A stretch of DNA of 64,000 nucleotides from the NCBI GenBank assembly GCA_003281645.1, contig QCBJ01000007.1, positions 1 through 64,000 on the forward strand. Direction: 5' to 3'. Each line of letters opens with the position of its first letter. Position 1 is the stretch's first letter. A model generated the notes under the pieces. That model was not told the origin of the DNA, made no database searches, and saw nothing but the letters and a program-made list of their open reading frames with translations. The stretch comes from Prochlorococcus sp. AG-347-G20 (GTDB lineage: Bacteria; Cyanobacteriota; Cyanobacteriia; PCC-6307; Cyanobiaceae). Below are positions 20,140 to 31,165 of the stretch, piece by piece. A program made the position numbers and the translations under genes.

Positions 20140-20799
20140 TTGAAAAAGGAATTATCACATCGTTCTCATGAACTGAAAGCTCTTGGTTGGAATCAAGAAG
20201 ATTTAACAAGATACGAAGATTTATGGGACTACAGTCAAAGGTGGGGATTAATAAATTTAGAAAGAGAAGACAGGCAGTTTTTAAAGAAAGCAGAAAAGTT
20301 ACTTCCAAAGATCCAAAATAAAAAGATATCAGTTAAAAAAAGTATTGAAGAAAAGTCATATTATTTATGGTTAAATTTTTACCTCGATGAAATTAATATT
20401 TTTAGTAATTCTAATCTTCCAAAAAATAAACATGGTGTTTGGACACTCTTAATTGAAGAGGAAATTAAACTTCTTAAGGAATTACAACCAGTTATGGGCC
20501 TTCCAGATACTTTAAAAGCCAAAAATCTATTTGAGAATAGAAAGGAGCTAATAAATAAAGCTTTTAGCGAATTTGATGCTAAAAAAAACGATAAGGTTTT
20601 CAATTTTGATGATACTCTAAAGAACTCTGAAAAAGATGTTGGTAAGAATTGGAAATCAATTACTGAAAAAGACCCTGAAGCTAATAAAACCTTTCCAATA
20701 ATAGATTCTGCAAATATTGACAAACTCAGATCTGCGATAAAAAATGATTTGACTTTATATATGAAAGATAATTACCCTTCATTAAAAAAGGATTTATAA
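20140..20799 (+). CDS. Conserved hypothetical protein
   Basis: A 219-residue, charged, probably helical cytosolic protein. It starts at TTG (KKELSHRSHELKALGWNQEDLTRYEDLWDY); the ATG at 20121 is in another frame. It has no signal peptide, membrane segment or motif I recognise. It precedes metY by 72 bases on the same strand. Confidence 0.55.
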   Translation: MKKELSHRSHELKALGWNQEDLTRYEDLWDYSQRWGLINLEREDRQFLKKAEKLLPKIQNKKISVKKSIEEKSYYLWLNFYLDEINIFSNSNLPKNKHGVWTLLIEEEIKLLKELQPVMGLPDTLKAKNLFENRKELINKAFSEFDAKKNDKVFNFDDTLKNSEKDVGKNWKSITEKDPEANKTFPIIDSANIDKLRSAIKNDLTLYMKDNYPSLKKDL

Positions 20800-20865
20800 A
20801 TATTTATCTTTTTTTTGTTTTTTTTTGGGACTTTTTTAAGTTAAATAGATAATAGGATTATTTAA

Positions 20866-22200
<1,335 letters not shown>

Positions 22201-22213
22201 GAAAGAAGATTTA

Positions 22214-23104
22214 TTGGCTTTAATAATTCCTAGTAACTATCACAAGATTAGTGATGTTGAGAAAAATCATATATCTTGGATCGAACCAGAATTGGCAAAA
22301 AGACAGGATATACGTCCTCTTAGGATTGGTATTTTAAATATCATGCCTCTTGGCAAGCAGTATGAATTTAACTTACTACATCCACTTGGTTTATCTCCTC
22401 TTCAAATTGAGCCAGTTTGGATAAAGCTTAAAACTCACTCTTATAAAACATGGGATCTAAATCATCTAAATAACCTATACATTACTTGGGAAGAAGCAAA
22501 TAATCCAGAACCGTTAGATGGAATCATTATTACTGGAGCACCTATTGAGCACCTACCCTTTGAGGAGGTTAAGTATTGGGATGAATTTGTGAAAATTGTA
22601 AATGAAGCCAGAAATTCTTGTGCGAGTACTCTTGGATTATGTTGGGCTGGCTTTGCGCTTGCTTATTTGGCAGGGGTCGATAAGAAAGTTTTTGATAGGA
22701 AATTATTTGGGGTATTCCCTTTAAAAAGTCTTGTTCCTGGACATCCTTTGATGGGTACACAAGATGATGAATTTTTTTGTCCTCAAAGTAGATTTGCGGG
22801 ATTACCAGATTTAGAAATGGAGAAGGCCCAAAAAGAAGGGAAATTGAATTTATTGGCTTATGGAGAAAGTGTTGGATATACAATATTTGAATCTAATGAT
22901 CAAAAACAACTTATGCATTTAGGTCATCCTGAATATACGGTGCATCGAATTATTAGTGAAATTGAAAGAGACAAAGAAAAGGGAGATGTCCCTCCTCCTG
23001 AAAATTTTGATATAAATAGTTCAAAAACTGCTTGGAGATCTCATAGGAATTTGCTTTTTCAGCAATGGCTTTGGTTTTGTTATCAACAAGTTAGTCTAAA
23101 TTAA
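22214..23104 (+). CDS. metA: Homoserine O-acyltransferase
   Basis: A 296-residue MetA-family enzyme (MetX-unrelated) that acylates homoserine at the first step of methionine synthesis. Seen are LRIGILNIMPLGKQYEFNLL, GIIITGAPIEHLPFEEV, the nucleophile Cys in TLGLCWAGFALAY (near 140) and the His in LGHPEY. With metY next door, acetyl rather than succinyl transfer is likely. The start is TTG. It is close behind metY. Confidence 0.92.
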   Translation: MALIIPSNYHKISDVEKNHISWIEPELAKRQDIRPLRIGILNIMPLGKQYEFNLLHPLGLSPLQIEPVWIKLKTHSYKTWDLNHLNNLYITWEEANNPEPLDGIIITGAPIEHLPFEEVKYWDEFVKIVNEARNSCASTLGLCWAGFALAYLAGVDKKVFDRKLFGVFPLKSLVPGHPLMGTQDDEFFCPQSRFAGLPDLEMEKAQKEGKLNLLAYGESVGYTIFESNDQKQLMHLGHPEYTVHRIISEIERDKEKGDVPPPENFDINSSKTAWRSHRNLLFQQWLWFCYQQVSLN

Positions 23105-23111
23105 CTCTTTA

Positions 23112-24677
23112 TTAATGAGCACTTTCAATACCACCTAGTCTCTCAAATAAGTTAAGACTTTCTTTATTTAATCCTACAATTTCAACTTTAGAACCACCAT
23201 TCTGTAATTTTCTAATAATTTGCTCAAGAGCAACAACACCACTTTGATCCCAAATATGGGCTAAAGACATATCTATTAATATATTTTCTGGATGTTCATG
23301 AATATCAAATCCTTGTAAAAAATAAATTTTACTTACAAAAAATAATTGTCCTTTTACTTTGTAGGTAGTCAACTTATTTTCTTTCACTTTTGAGACAGTT
23401 ATAACTTTTGCAACTTTTCTACTGAAAAGAATTGCAGCTAATGCAACTCCAGCAATTACTCCAAGTGCAAGATTATGAGGTTTTGTAAGCATAGTAACTG
23501 CAAAAGTCATAAGCATGACTGCAGTATCGCTTTTAGGTATCTTTCTAATATTTTTTAATCCATTTATATCTGCCGTACTTATTGCGATTGTTATCATGAT
23601 TGCTACTAAAGCAGCCATTGGGATTGCTCCAATCCAAGACTTCAAGAGGATGATCATAATTAGGAGAGATATACCTGATGAGAGGGTTGATAATCTAGAT
23701 TTGCCACCATTTTCAGTATTCATTACAGATTGCCCAACTAAGGCACATCCTGCCATTCCACCAAATAAAGATGCCACAATATTTGCGATTCCCTGTCCTC
23801 TTGCCTCTTTATTTTTATTAGAACTTGTATCAGTTACATCGTCTAAAATATCTTGAGTTAAGAAGGTTTCCATTAAACCCACAAGAGATATTGCAAGTGA
23901 GGTCGGTAAAATTATCCCTAATGTTTCAAAATTAAAAGGTACTTTTCCATTTTCTATTGATCCAAAAGGTAGAGAAATACTTGGTAATCCATCAGGTAAT
24001 TTACCCAAATCACTAACTGTTGGAATATCTAGATTAAAGAATATGCTTATAAGAGTAATTACTACTATTGCGATAAGTTGTGATGGGACTACTTTCGTGA
24101 TTTTTGGAAGCCCATAGATAATTATTAATCCTAGAATTACAAGGATCCAAACTACAGGAATCTGTGAATGAACTGGATATTGACTTAAAGTTTGTTCAAC
24201 TAATCCTTTTGATTCATTAATTCCTATTCCCAACTGAGGTAGTTGTGCTTGAAATATTAGAAGTGCCAGTGCATTTACAAATCCACTTAATACTCCTGTT
24301 GGAACGAATCGCATTTGGTAGGCAAGTCTTAAATATCCCCAAAGAATTTGGAAAATTCCAGTTAATATTCCTGCTGCAATAAGATATGGGACTCCTAACC
24401 CGGGAGCTTGTGATTCTCCATAAGCAACAAGTCCAGTCATCAAAAGAGCTGTTGAACCTGTAGCTGAAGTGATCATCCCCCTTCTTCCTCCAACAATCGC
24501 AATTGTTATAGATAAACAAAATGCGCCAAAAAGGCCAACCTTAGGATCTACACCAGCTATACCTGAAAAAGCAATTGCTTCTGGGATCATTGCAAAAGCA
24601 ACAACTAATCCAGAGAGAATATTTGACTTTGGATCATTTAACCAATTTTTTGATAAATATCTTGAGAAATTTGACAT
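23112..24677 (-). CDS. SulP-family anion transporter with STAS domain
   Basis: A 521-residue membrane protein with ten or more hydrophobic segments (about 20-400), beginning with NILSGLVVAFAMIPEAIAFSGIAGVDP, the SulP signature. A C-terminal STAS domain (about 430-520) contains ILIDMSLAHIWDQSGVVAL. Cyanobacterial SulP proteins take up bicarbonate with sodium (BicA type) or sulfate. The neighbouring methionine genes are on the other strand, so sulfate transport is only a suggestion. Confidence 0.85.
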   Translation of the reverse strand: MSNFSRYLSKNWLNDPKSNILSGLVVAFAMIPEAIAFSGIAGVDPKVGLFGAFCLSITIAIVGGRRGMITSATGSTALLMTGLVAYGESQAPGLGVPYLIAAGILTGIFQILWGYLRLAYQMRFVPTGVLSGFVNALALLIFQAQLPQLGIGINESKGLVEQTLSQYPVHSQIPVVWILVILGLIIIYGLPKITKVVPSQLIAIVVITLISIFFNLDIPTVSDLGKLPDGLPSISLPFGSIENGKVPFNFETLGIILPTSLAISLVGLMETFLTQDILDDVTDTSSNKNKEARGQGIANIVASLFGGMAGCALVGQSVMNTENGGKSRLSTLSSGISLLIMIILLKSWIGAIPMAALVAIMITIAISTADINGLKNIRKIPKSDTAVMLMTFAVTMLTKPHNLALGVIAGVALAAILFSRKVAKVITVSKVKENKLTTYKVKGQLFFVSKIYFLQGFDIHEHPENILIDMSLAHIWDQSGVVALEQIIRKLQNGGSKVEIVGLNKESLNLFERLGGIESAH

Positions 24678-24707
24678 TGTAATTTTCTTTATAATTAAGA
24701 AGTTACT

Positions 24708-25988
24708 TCATAAAGGAGGTAAAATACCTTGTGGATCAAAAATATTCTTTAAAGTTTTTAATTCATTCATTCTATTTCCAAAAGCTAAGGTAAGTTCTTC
24801 CTCATGAGAATTCAAATGATTATGCAATTGGGCCAAGTGAATATTTGGATAAAACCTTTTTAATTTAATCCATGATTTGTAAATCCAGTCCAAAGCGACT
24901 TCTTTCTCTTGAAGATCATTTTTTTTCCATGATGCATATATCCATGGTTTCCAAGTACTTTTTCTATGAACAAAAAAACTTGAGCCATGATTTAACTTTT
25001 TAGTTTTGCAACCTAGTTGTTGAGAAGCAACATAACAGGAATCATTAGGTTTATTTCCCATTATTTCATTTAAACATTTTATAAAAATTGGGATATCATT
25101 TTTTAAATCTTCTCCAAGAAGACTAATTACCTCAGAATGGTTATTTGCATTCAGCTCATATAAATTCAATTCCTTAGGGAAGAAATTTATTTTGTTAAAA
25201 TCCTCATAGAGTGTTTTTTCTAGAGCGGGAAATTTGTCTAAAGGCATTAAGTATCTTTCTGTTCTTTTATCCTCTAAATTATTTTTGAGTTCAGCAAATA
25301 CATATATATAAATTTTTTGGGCATAAATCCATTGAACACTAATATTTTCTGGAAATTCCTCTGATAGTTGTATTATTTCTGAGAGTTCATTTAGATTTAC
25401 AAATCCTTCTACTACCTTAATTGGATTAGATTGGATAGTTTTAAGTTCTATTTCGGTAATGATTGAGAAGAAGGGTGCTGCACCTTTAATTGCTTCCCAA
25501 ATCAATTGTTTTTCTGGATCTATTTGATTTTTTTTTAAAGAGATAAATTTACCATTACCCAAGAACCCTTTAATCGATTCAATATTATCAATGGCTAATC
25601 CGTAGGCCCTACTAAGTGGGCTTACCCCACCAGTAAGTATATAGCCTGCCCCAGGAAGTTTAGAAAGTCCGATTGGAAAACTTCGATTATATTTTTGTAA
25701 ATGATTTACTAGATCCCCCATTATTACTCCACCTCCAATTGTGACTAGATTGCTTTCTTTATCAAAGTGAATTTTGTTGTAATTTTTTCTTAAATCAAGA
25801 GTTGTAAAACCATTTTTTGCACAGCTAGATGTTGTACCTCCACTACATACGCAAAGGTGCTCGAATTTTTCCTTAGAATAATTTTCCTTATTAAATAGGG
25901 AATCATCCACGTCATAAATTAATTTCTTAAACTTTGCGTCCTTTGAATTAATATTTGGAATTTCAAGCAAATTATTATTTTTTTTCAC
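24708..25988 (-). CDS. FAD-linked oxidoreductase (BBE/VAO type)
   Basis: A 426-residue flavoprotein. The FAD-binding region has VCSGGTTSSCAKNGF, LVTIGGGVIMGDLVNHLQKYNRSFPIGLSKLPGAGYILTGGVSPLSR and AIDNIESIKGFL; the C-terminus ends with KNIFDPQGILPPL, as in berberine-bridge-like oxidases. The substrate is unknown. It follows the divergent cbiX gene and lies upstream of the SulP gene by 30 bases on the same strand, so co-transcription is possible. Confidence 0.75.
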   Translation of the reverse strand: MKKNNNLLEIPNINSKDAKFKKLIYDVDDSLFNKENYSKEKFEHLCVCSGGTTSSCAKNGFTTLDLRKNYNKIHFDKESNLVTIGGGVIMGDLVNHLQKYNRSFPIGLSKLPGAGYILTGGVSPLSRAYGLAIDNIESIKGFLGNGKFISLKKNQIDPEKQLIWEAIKGAAPFFSIITEIELKTIQSNPIKVVEGFVNLNELSEIIQLSEEFPENISVQWIYAQKIYIYVFAELKNNLEDKRTERYLMPLDKFPALEKTLYEDFNKINFFPKELNLYELNANNHSEVISLLGEDLKNDIPIFIKCLNEIMGNKPNDSCYVASQQLGCKTKKLNHGSSFFVHRKSTWKPWIYASWKKNDLQEKEVALDWIYKSWIKLKRFYPNIHLAQLHNHLNSHEEELTLAFGNRMNELKTLKNIFDPQGILPPL

Positions 25989-26035
25989 TACATAATATTG
26001 TTCTTTACTATTATGGTATAAGTAATAATTTGATA

Positions 26036-27160
26036 TTGGATAATTTAGATTCGAAGTTAAATAATCAAATTGCGATTCTTATATGTGGACACGGTAGTAG
26101 AAATAAACTAGCCATTACTGAATTTCAAGAATTAAGTAAACTCATCCAAAAAAGATATCCAAATATTCTAGTTGAATATGGCTTCTTGGAATTTGCTAAA
26201 CCTTCAATTGTTGATGCGCTAGACAAGTTAAAAGATAATTCTATAAAAAAAGTAATTGCAATACCTGCAATGCTTTTCGCTGCTGGCCATGTGAAAAATG
26301 ATATACCAAGCTTGCTAATGAATTATTCAAGTAAAACTGGTATTGAAATAATTTATGGAAGAGAATTAGGTATTAATAATTTAATGATTAGTGCAGCTTG
26401 TGAAAGGGTGAAAGATGTATTTAAACAAAATAATACTCTCAAACCTGAAGAATCATTATTAGTTGTTGTTGGTAGAGGCTCTTCTGACCCAGATGCTAAT
26501 TCTAATGTTTCAAAAATTACGAGAATGATCGTAGAGGGTATTGGTTTAGGGTGGGGGGAAACGGTTTTTTCCGGAGTAACCTTCCCCCTTGTTGAACCGG
26601 GCTTGAAAAATGTTGTGAGACTTGGTTATAAAAATATAATTATTTTCCCTTATTTCCTTTTTTCAGGTGTGCTTGTCACAAGAATAAAAAGGCAAAGTGA
26701 TTTAGTTGCGTTTAATAATCCAGATATTTCATTTTTACATGCAAAATATCTGTCTTCACAGTCTTATGTTGTGGACACTTTTGTAGAAAGGATTGGAGAG
26801 ATTCTTAATAACGAGGGTAAGAATTTTATGAATTGTTCTACTTGTAAATATAGATCAAATTTATTTGGCTTTGAAAAAGAAGTTGGAATGGTACAAGAAA
26901 GTCATCATGACCACGTAGAGGGTTTGGGTATAAGCTGTGATTTATGCGACCCTGAATGTAATGGTGCTTGTGAAATACAAAATCAAATCCCAACTCATAA
27001 TCAAGAAAAACCAAACCTAGGAGAAGAAGATTACCTAAAACATGTACATGTCGAGGCTCATCAACATGAAAATAATCACCAACATCATCACCATAGTATT
27101 TATCCAAATTCAAAACACCCTTTGGGACCTGTCACGCTTCGCTTGCCTAATGAAGATTAA
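26036..27160 (+). CDS. cbiX: Sirohydrochlorin chelatase-like CbiX with His/Cys-rich tail
   Basis: About 374 residues, acting in cobalamin or siroheme synthesis by inserting metal into sirohydrochlorin. Two CbiX repeats are present: ILICGHGSRNK with the catalytic His, and LLVVVGRGSSDPDANSN. The C-terminal 110 residues carry CSTCKYRS, CDLCDPECNGACE and a run of His (HQHENNHQHHHHS), suitable for metal storage or an iron-sulfur cluster as in long CbiX forms. I chose the TTG at 26036 (26030 is possible); the open frame to 25955 would overlap the divergent neighbour. Confidence 0.82.
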   Translation: MDNLDSKLNNQIAILICGHGSRNKLAITEFQELSKLIQKRYPNILVEYGFLEFAKPSIVDALDKLKDNSIKKVIAIPAMLFAAGHVKNDIPSLLMNYSSKTGIEIIYGRELGINNLMISAACERVKDVFKQNNTLKPEESLLVVVGRGSSDPDANSNVSKITRMIVEGIGLGWGETVFSGVTFPLVEPGLKNVVRLGYKNIIIFPYFLFSGVLVTRIKRQSDLVAFNNPDISFLHAKYLSSQSYVVDTFVERIGEILNNEGKNFMNCSTCKYRSNLFGFEKEVGMVQESHHDHVEGLGISCDLCDPECNGACEIQNQIPTHNQEKPNLGEEDYLKHVHVEAHQHENNHQHHHHSIYPNSKHPLGPVTLRLPNED

Positions 27161-27541
27161 ATCTTAAGAAAATCCGTTAAAATAACTGAATCATCTGTCT
27201 CTTTCTCGACTAAGTCTTAATAGACTCAGTGTATATAAGCATTACTAATATAAAATCTTAAAAATATTTTGAGCTAGATTTTCCACAATTTGCGGATTGT
27301 TTTCCACGTCCAAATCCACATTGGTTTAGAGATTCCAGCAGTTTTTAAAAAAAACAGGACTTCAACATTATTGTTGACTTTTCTTTAAGATCTAATCAAT
27401 TTCCCTATCTAAAAAGTAAGTTTTTAAAAAACTAATTTATAACATGAGTCTCATTTGATAATTTGAAAAGTTTACATGCAGATTTTTTTTGATGTTTTTA
27501 GAAAAAAATATCATTATATTCATGTAAGAAAATACAGATTC
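27161..27541. promoter_or_regulatory. Spacer with three DnaA-box-like motifs
   Basis: About 380 bases without a convincing gene before the DUF2811 start. Within 42 bases lie TTTTCCACA (27279-27287), TTTTCCACG (27300-27308) and AAATCCACA (27312-27320), all on the plus strand and resembling DnaA boxes. No oriC marker genes such as dnaN are near. The rest is AT-rich and featureless. Confidence 0.4.
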
Positions 27542-27799
27542 ATGGATCAAATCAGCCAATCAAATTTAACTGATAAGAAATTTGTCGAATGCTCATCAAA
27601 TAAAGTTTCTTTAGAAACAGAGCTTTCAGAAACTCTCTATAACACTATGAAAGATTTCGTATTAAGCAACCCAACTTGGGATCAGTATAAGCTTATAAAT
27701 TCAGCATTAGCTACTTTTCTCGTTCAAAACGGATGTACAGATAATTCTGTCTCAGAAATTTATTTAAATCAATTATTTACACCTTCTAAGTCTTTTTAA
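27542..27799 (+). CDS. DUF2811 family protein
   Basis: An 85-residue cyanobacterial protein of unknown function. VSLETELSETLYNTMKDFVLSNPTWDQYKLINSALATFLVQNGC is the family core. The ATG at 27542 is preferred because the frame upstream to 27476 encodes residues unlike the family. The last 14 bases overlap the convergent GMC gene. Confidence 0.72.
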   Translation: MDQISQSNLTDKKFVECSSNKVSLETELSETLYNTMKDFVLSNPTWDQYKLINSALATFLVQNGCTDNSVSEIYLNQLFTPSKSF

Positions 27800-29423
27800 T
27801 ATTTAAACAGGCTCTTCTACTCAAAGCCATCATTGTAAGTGTGGGACTTTGCCAAGATGATGTGGGCCAGCATGCTCCATCTAGTACAAGCACGTTCTTG
27901 CATCTCCATAATCTATTAAATTTATCAACTACGCTATTTTCTTCATTTATCCCCATTGGTGCTCCCCCTACTTCATGAATGTAATATCCAGGAGGAGGAG
28001 GACTATCTGAAAGTGCGATCAAATTTTTTGTAAAAAAACTCCCTAATGGGATATTCATTAGTTCATCAATATTTTTTATTTCTCCATTTGCAGCTTTTAT
28101 TGATTTTCGTATTGTGTTTTCCATATGTTTTGCCATATTTAACTCATTCTCGCTCCATTCGAATTCAATGAAGGGAATTGGGATACCCCATTCATCTGTT
28201 TTTTTTGAAAGAGAAACTGAGTTTTTCTCTCTAGGGAGGACTTCGCCATGGGCGATAAGAAAACCAATGGATTTGTTTTGGTCTTTTTGCAAAAATTTGG
28301 GTATTCCTAATCTATCAATTGCCCCCCAGATTCCATAACCTCTATGAAAATTTATGTCGTCAATTTCTGGTAAATTTGAACCAAAAGGAATAAAGAAGCT
28401 GCCTGCTCCAGAAAGATTGGGAGGATTATCCAATGGTTTATCTGAGTTATTTTTTGGGACTGAAAAAAATCTACAGATAGATATGTGATCCATGAGGTAT
28501 TTGCCTAATTTCCCGGAATTATCTTTAAACCCAGAGGAATTCGATTTGTATTCTGAGTTCAGTAGTATTCTCAGTGTTGAAATTGTTGATGCGCAAAGAA
28601 GAATTAAATCACAATCTAATACTTCTTTGTGTCCATTTTCTAGGTTTACAATCGTTAGTTTTGAGGCAAGCTCTGTTATCTTGTTAATCTCAAAAGACTC
28701 CACTAGGTAATTAGAGATTATTTGTACATTTCCAGTATCTAAAGCTTTTTTTAAAGAGCTTCCTACGCTGGAGGACTTGGGCCATTTTTTTTCTTTTACC
28801 GACGAATTTCGATCAAATCCTCTTGATTGGATAAATGGATAGTTTAATTTTGATTTAACTTTACTGCCAAAATCATTTTCGTTTTCTGTAAGAGGAATTT
28901 CACCAATATATTTACCGTTCGGGACTTCCTTGATATCATCTTTTCGTCCATAAATTCCACAAAAATTTTCAATAAAATCATAGTGAGGGGATAGTTCTTC
29001 GTATGAAATAGGCCAGTTTGGTCCGAATCCGTCTTTTTTAGCTGGATGAAAATCTTCTGAGGAAAGTCTTAATGTGATACCTCCCCACGTTAATGATCTT
29101 CCACCATATTGTTTCCCTTGAGTCCAAAGGAAGGGCTTTTTTTTGGGGAAGTCATAAGGGTGTTTCAATTCATTTGAATATAAATCAGGATTATTTTTCC
29201 AATAACCAGGATGTTGGCATTGATTGGCATGTTTTTTTGTTAAAACTCCTGATAACCTTTGAAATGTACTGCGTGGCTCATAATTACTAGCCTCAAGCCT
29301 TTTGATTTTTGGTCCGGCTTCTATTACTAAAACTTTAACCCCCTTTTCTGCCAATGTAAGTGCTGCTATCCCTCCTGTAGCTCCAGAACCAACAACAATT
29401 GCATCATAAGGACTTATATCCAA
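27786..29423 (-). CDS. GMC-family oxidoreductase
   Basis: A 545-residue flavoprotein of the glucose-methanol-choline family. The FAD-binding DAIVVGSGATGGIAALTLAEKGVKVLVIEAG (7-37) is intact, GGRSLTWGG and LILCASTISTLRIL follow, and the C-terminus has HEVGGAPMG and VLDGACWPTSSWQSPTLTMMALSRRA, the GMC signature end. Substrate unknown; it could oxidise a sugar or alcohol. No signal peptide is apparent. It converges on DUF2811. Confidence 0.85.
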   Translation of the reverse strand: MDISPYDAIVVGSGATGGIAALTLAEKGVKVLVIEAGPKIKRLEASNYEPRSTFQRLSGVLTKKHANQCQHPGYWKNNPDLYSNELKHPYDFPKKKPFLWTQGKQYGGRSLTWGGITLRLSSEDFHPAKKDGFGPNWPISYEELSPHYDFIENFCGIYGRKDDIKEVPNGKYIGEIPLTENENDFGSKVKSKLNYPFIQSRGFDRNSSVKEKKWPKSSSVGSSLKKALDTGNVQIISNYLVESFEINKITELASKLTIVNLENGHKEVLDCDLILLCASTISTLRILLNSEYKSNSSGFKDNSGKLGKYLMDHISICRFFSVPKNNSDKPLDNPPNLSGAGSFFIPFGSNLPEIDDINFHRGYGIWGAIDRLGIPKFLQKDQNKSIGFLIAHGEVLPREKNSVSLSKKTDEWGIPIPFIEFEWSENELNMAKHMENTIRKSIKAANGEIKNIDELMNIPLGSFFTKNLIALSDSPPPPGYYIHEVGGAPMGINEENSVVDKFNRLWRCKNVLVLDGACWPTSSWQSPTLTMMALSRRACLNIKKT

Positions 29424-29528
29424 AACCTAGTTAGTGATTTTTATTCCAATAAATATAGCATTCAGTAAATAATAAATTTTTAGATTTCGGCTTAAGAAGT
29501 TAGAATTTATTGAAATTCTATTCAAAAA

Positions 29529-30002
29529 ATGAGATTTATAATTTTAACTATTTTAATAATTGTTTTAACCTTCCCTTCTAGAAGCTTCGCTGCATTGGAT
29601 TATGGTAAACAATCCTTGGTAGGAATAGATTTTTCTGGATCTGATTTGAAAGGTGCAACTTTCTATTTGACAGATTTACAAGATGCAAATTTATCAGATT
29701 GTGAACTCCAAAATGCGACTCTTTATGGAGCAAAATTGAAAGATACTAATTTAAGTAACTCAAATTTAAGAGAAGTAACTTTAGACTCAGCTGTTTTAGA
29801 TGGAACAGATTTATCAAATACTAACTTGGAGGATTCTTTCGCTTATAGTACACAGTTTGAAAATGTAAAAATCCAAGGCGCAGACTTCACCAATGTTTTT
29901 TTGCCGAAAGATATTGTTAGGCAATTTTGTGAAAGTGCCTCTGGTACAAATCCATTCACAAATAGAGATACTAGAGAAACTTTAGAATGCGATTACATTT
30001 AA
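29529..30002 (+). CDS. Exported pentapeptide-repeat protein
   Basis: 157 residues. A signal peptide (about 1-22, ILTILIIVLTFPSRSFA) precedes an A(D/N)LxX pentapeptide array at about 33-118 (LVGIDFSGSDLKGATFYLTD and onward), expected to form a right-handed quadrilateral beta-helix. Two Cys in the C-terminal region may form a disulfide. Likely lumenal or periplasmic; function unknown. A similar but longer protein is encoded at 37602. Confidence 0.8.
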   Translation: MRFIILTILIIVLTFPSRSFAALDYGKQSLVGIDFSGSDLKGATFYLTDLQDANLSDCELQNATLYGAKLKDTNLSNSNLREVTLDSAVLDGTDLSNTNLEDSFAYSTQFENVKIQGADFTNVFLPKDIVRQFCESASGTNPFTNRDTRETLECDYI

Positions 30003-30004
30003 AT

Positions 30005-30397
30005 TTATGCACATAAAAGTTTTTTCTTAATTTTTCTTTGTTTATAAAGTGATCTCCCAACAGGCCAACCTAAAGTAGATAAATGTCTCATTAAAGAACT
30101 TGAGTAATTAAAATAAAGATTGTCTGAATATTTGATACCAAGTTCTTTTAGAGTAGTTATTAATAAAAATAGATCTTTCTTGTTGCCTTTTTTCATATCT
30201 AATAAAATTAATCCATTATTTGAAAATTTTTTTTCTAGAACCTTATCATTTTCAGCATAACCAACTTTAAGTGAATTAAATTCATCAGAATAAAGAGTAT
30301 AAATAATTCCATCTTTAAATTTATCTCTAGAATTATCTATATTAAAACTTGATGATATTAATGTTTTGTATCCTTTTATAATTTTTCTGTTATTCAT
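30005..30397 (-). CDS. Small GIY-YIG/T5orf172-like protein
   Basis: A 130-residue basic protein. IIYTLYSDEFNSLKVGYAEN (near 31-50) has the two-strand pattern of GIY-YIG-superfamily domains, and LSTLGWPVGRSLYKQRKIKKK forms a basic tail. Catalytic residues are poorly kept, so it may only bind nucleic acid. It starts four bases inside the end of the upstream RHH gene, so the two are translationally coupled. Confidence 0.5.
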   Translation of the reverse strand: MNNRKIIKGYKTLISSSFNIDNSRDKFKDGIIYTLYSDEFNSLKVGYAENDKVLEKKFSNNGLILLDMKKGNKKDLFLLITTLKELGIKYSDNLYFNYSSSLMRHLSTLGWPVGRSLYKQRKIKKKLLCA

Positions 30398-30897
30398 GAT
30401 TTTTTGATCTCATTCTGAGCTATTTCGTATTTCTCCAATAGATTGTTTACTTCTGCTAGTGCAATCCTTTTTTGACAGGCCGAGTCATATCTATTTATTG
30501 CTACTGAGGGTATTGAACCTTTGCTTTTCATTTCTCTTATACCAGTTTCTAAACACTGAAAAGCAACACTCGATAGATCCCGACCCTCTGCTGCTGCCCA
30601 AACTTTCAAAAGATAAGTAAGATTTGATGGCACTGAGATTTGTACTTTGTTTGAGTTTGAAGTATTTAATGCAATATCATCGAGACTAATTTCTTTCGAG
30701 GAAATAGTTTCTTTAACCTTTTTCTTCAAAAATTTTACTTGGCTTATAGCGTCCTCTTTATTCTTGATTTTTTGCTCTATTTCAAATAACTCTTCTTCAG
30801 AATTAATTAAAGCTTCTAATGCCCATTTGGCGTCATCTTTCGCAATGGCAGTTCTATTAAGCCATTCATCTCTTATTTTTGACCAATTACTAGGCAT
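30394..30897 (-). CDS. Putative ribbon-helix-helix/coiled-coil DNA-binding protein
   Basis: 167 residues. The N-terminal 75 residues are a predicted coiled coil (EEELFEIEQKIKNKEDAI). Then KVQISVPSNLTYLLKVWAAAEGRDLSSVAFQCLETGIREM (about 83-122) fits a CopG-like ribbon-helix-helix domain. It overlaps the following GIY-YIG-like gene by four bases. The pairing recalls small regulator/effector operons, but no toxin motif is seen. Confidence 0.55.
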   Translation of the reverse strand: MPSNWSKIRDEWLNRTAIAKDDAKWALEALINSEEELFEIEQKIKNKEDAISQVKFLKKKVKETISSKEISLDDIALNTSNSNKVQISVPSNLTYLLKVWAAAEGRDLSSVAFQCLETGIREMKSKGSIPSVAINRYDSACQKRIALAEVNNLLEKYEIAQNEIKKS

Positions 30898-31165
30898 AAG
30901 TTTTATGCGATAATTCTATAATAATTAAATCTAAATAGATTGTCTACTAAATCTAAATAGAATTAACATAGATTATATAAAGTTTAAAATGAGATTTTAA
31001 GGATTCTTCTTCTTGGAAATAAAGTTATTTAGCAATTAAAACTTTAGAATCTATCGAACATGAATTTATAGGTATTTATTCCCGCTAATTACAAACGATT
31101 TATTAGATAATCCAATCTTTTTTAGTTTTAGTTATTTGTTTATTAAGATAAAAACTTCATAGCTT

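Noticed and set aside
27161-27475. Chromosomal replication origin
   Set aside because: DnaA-like boxes are there, but no dnaN or other origin genes and no visible change in gene direction.
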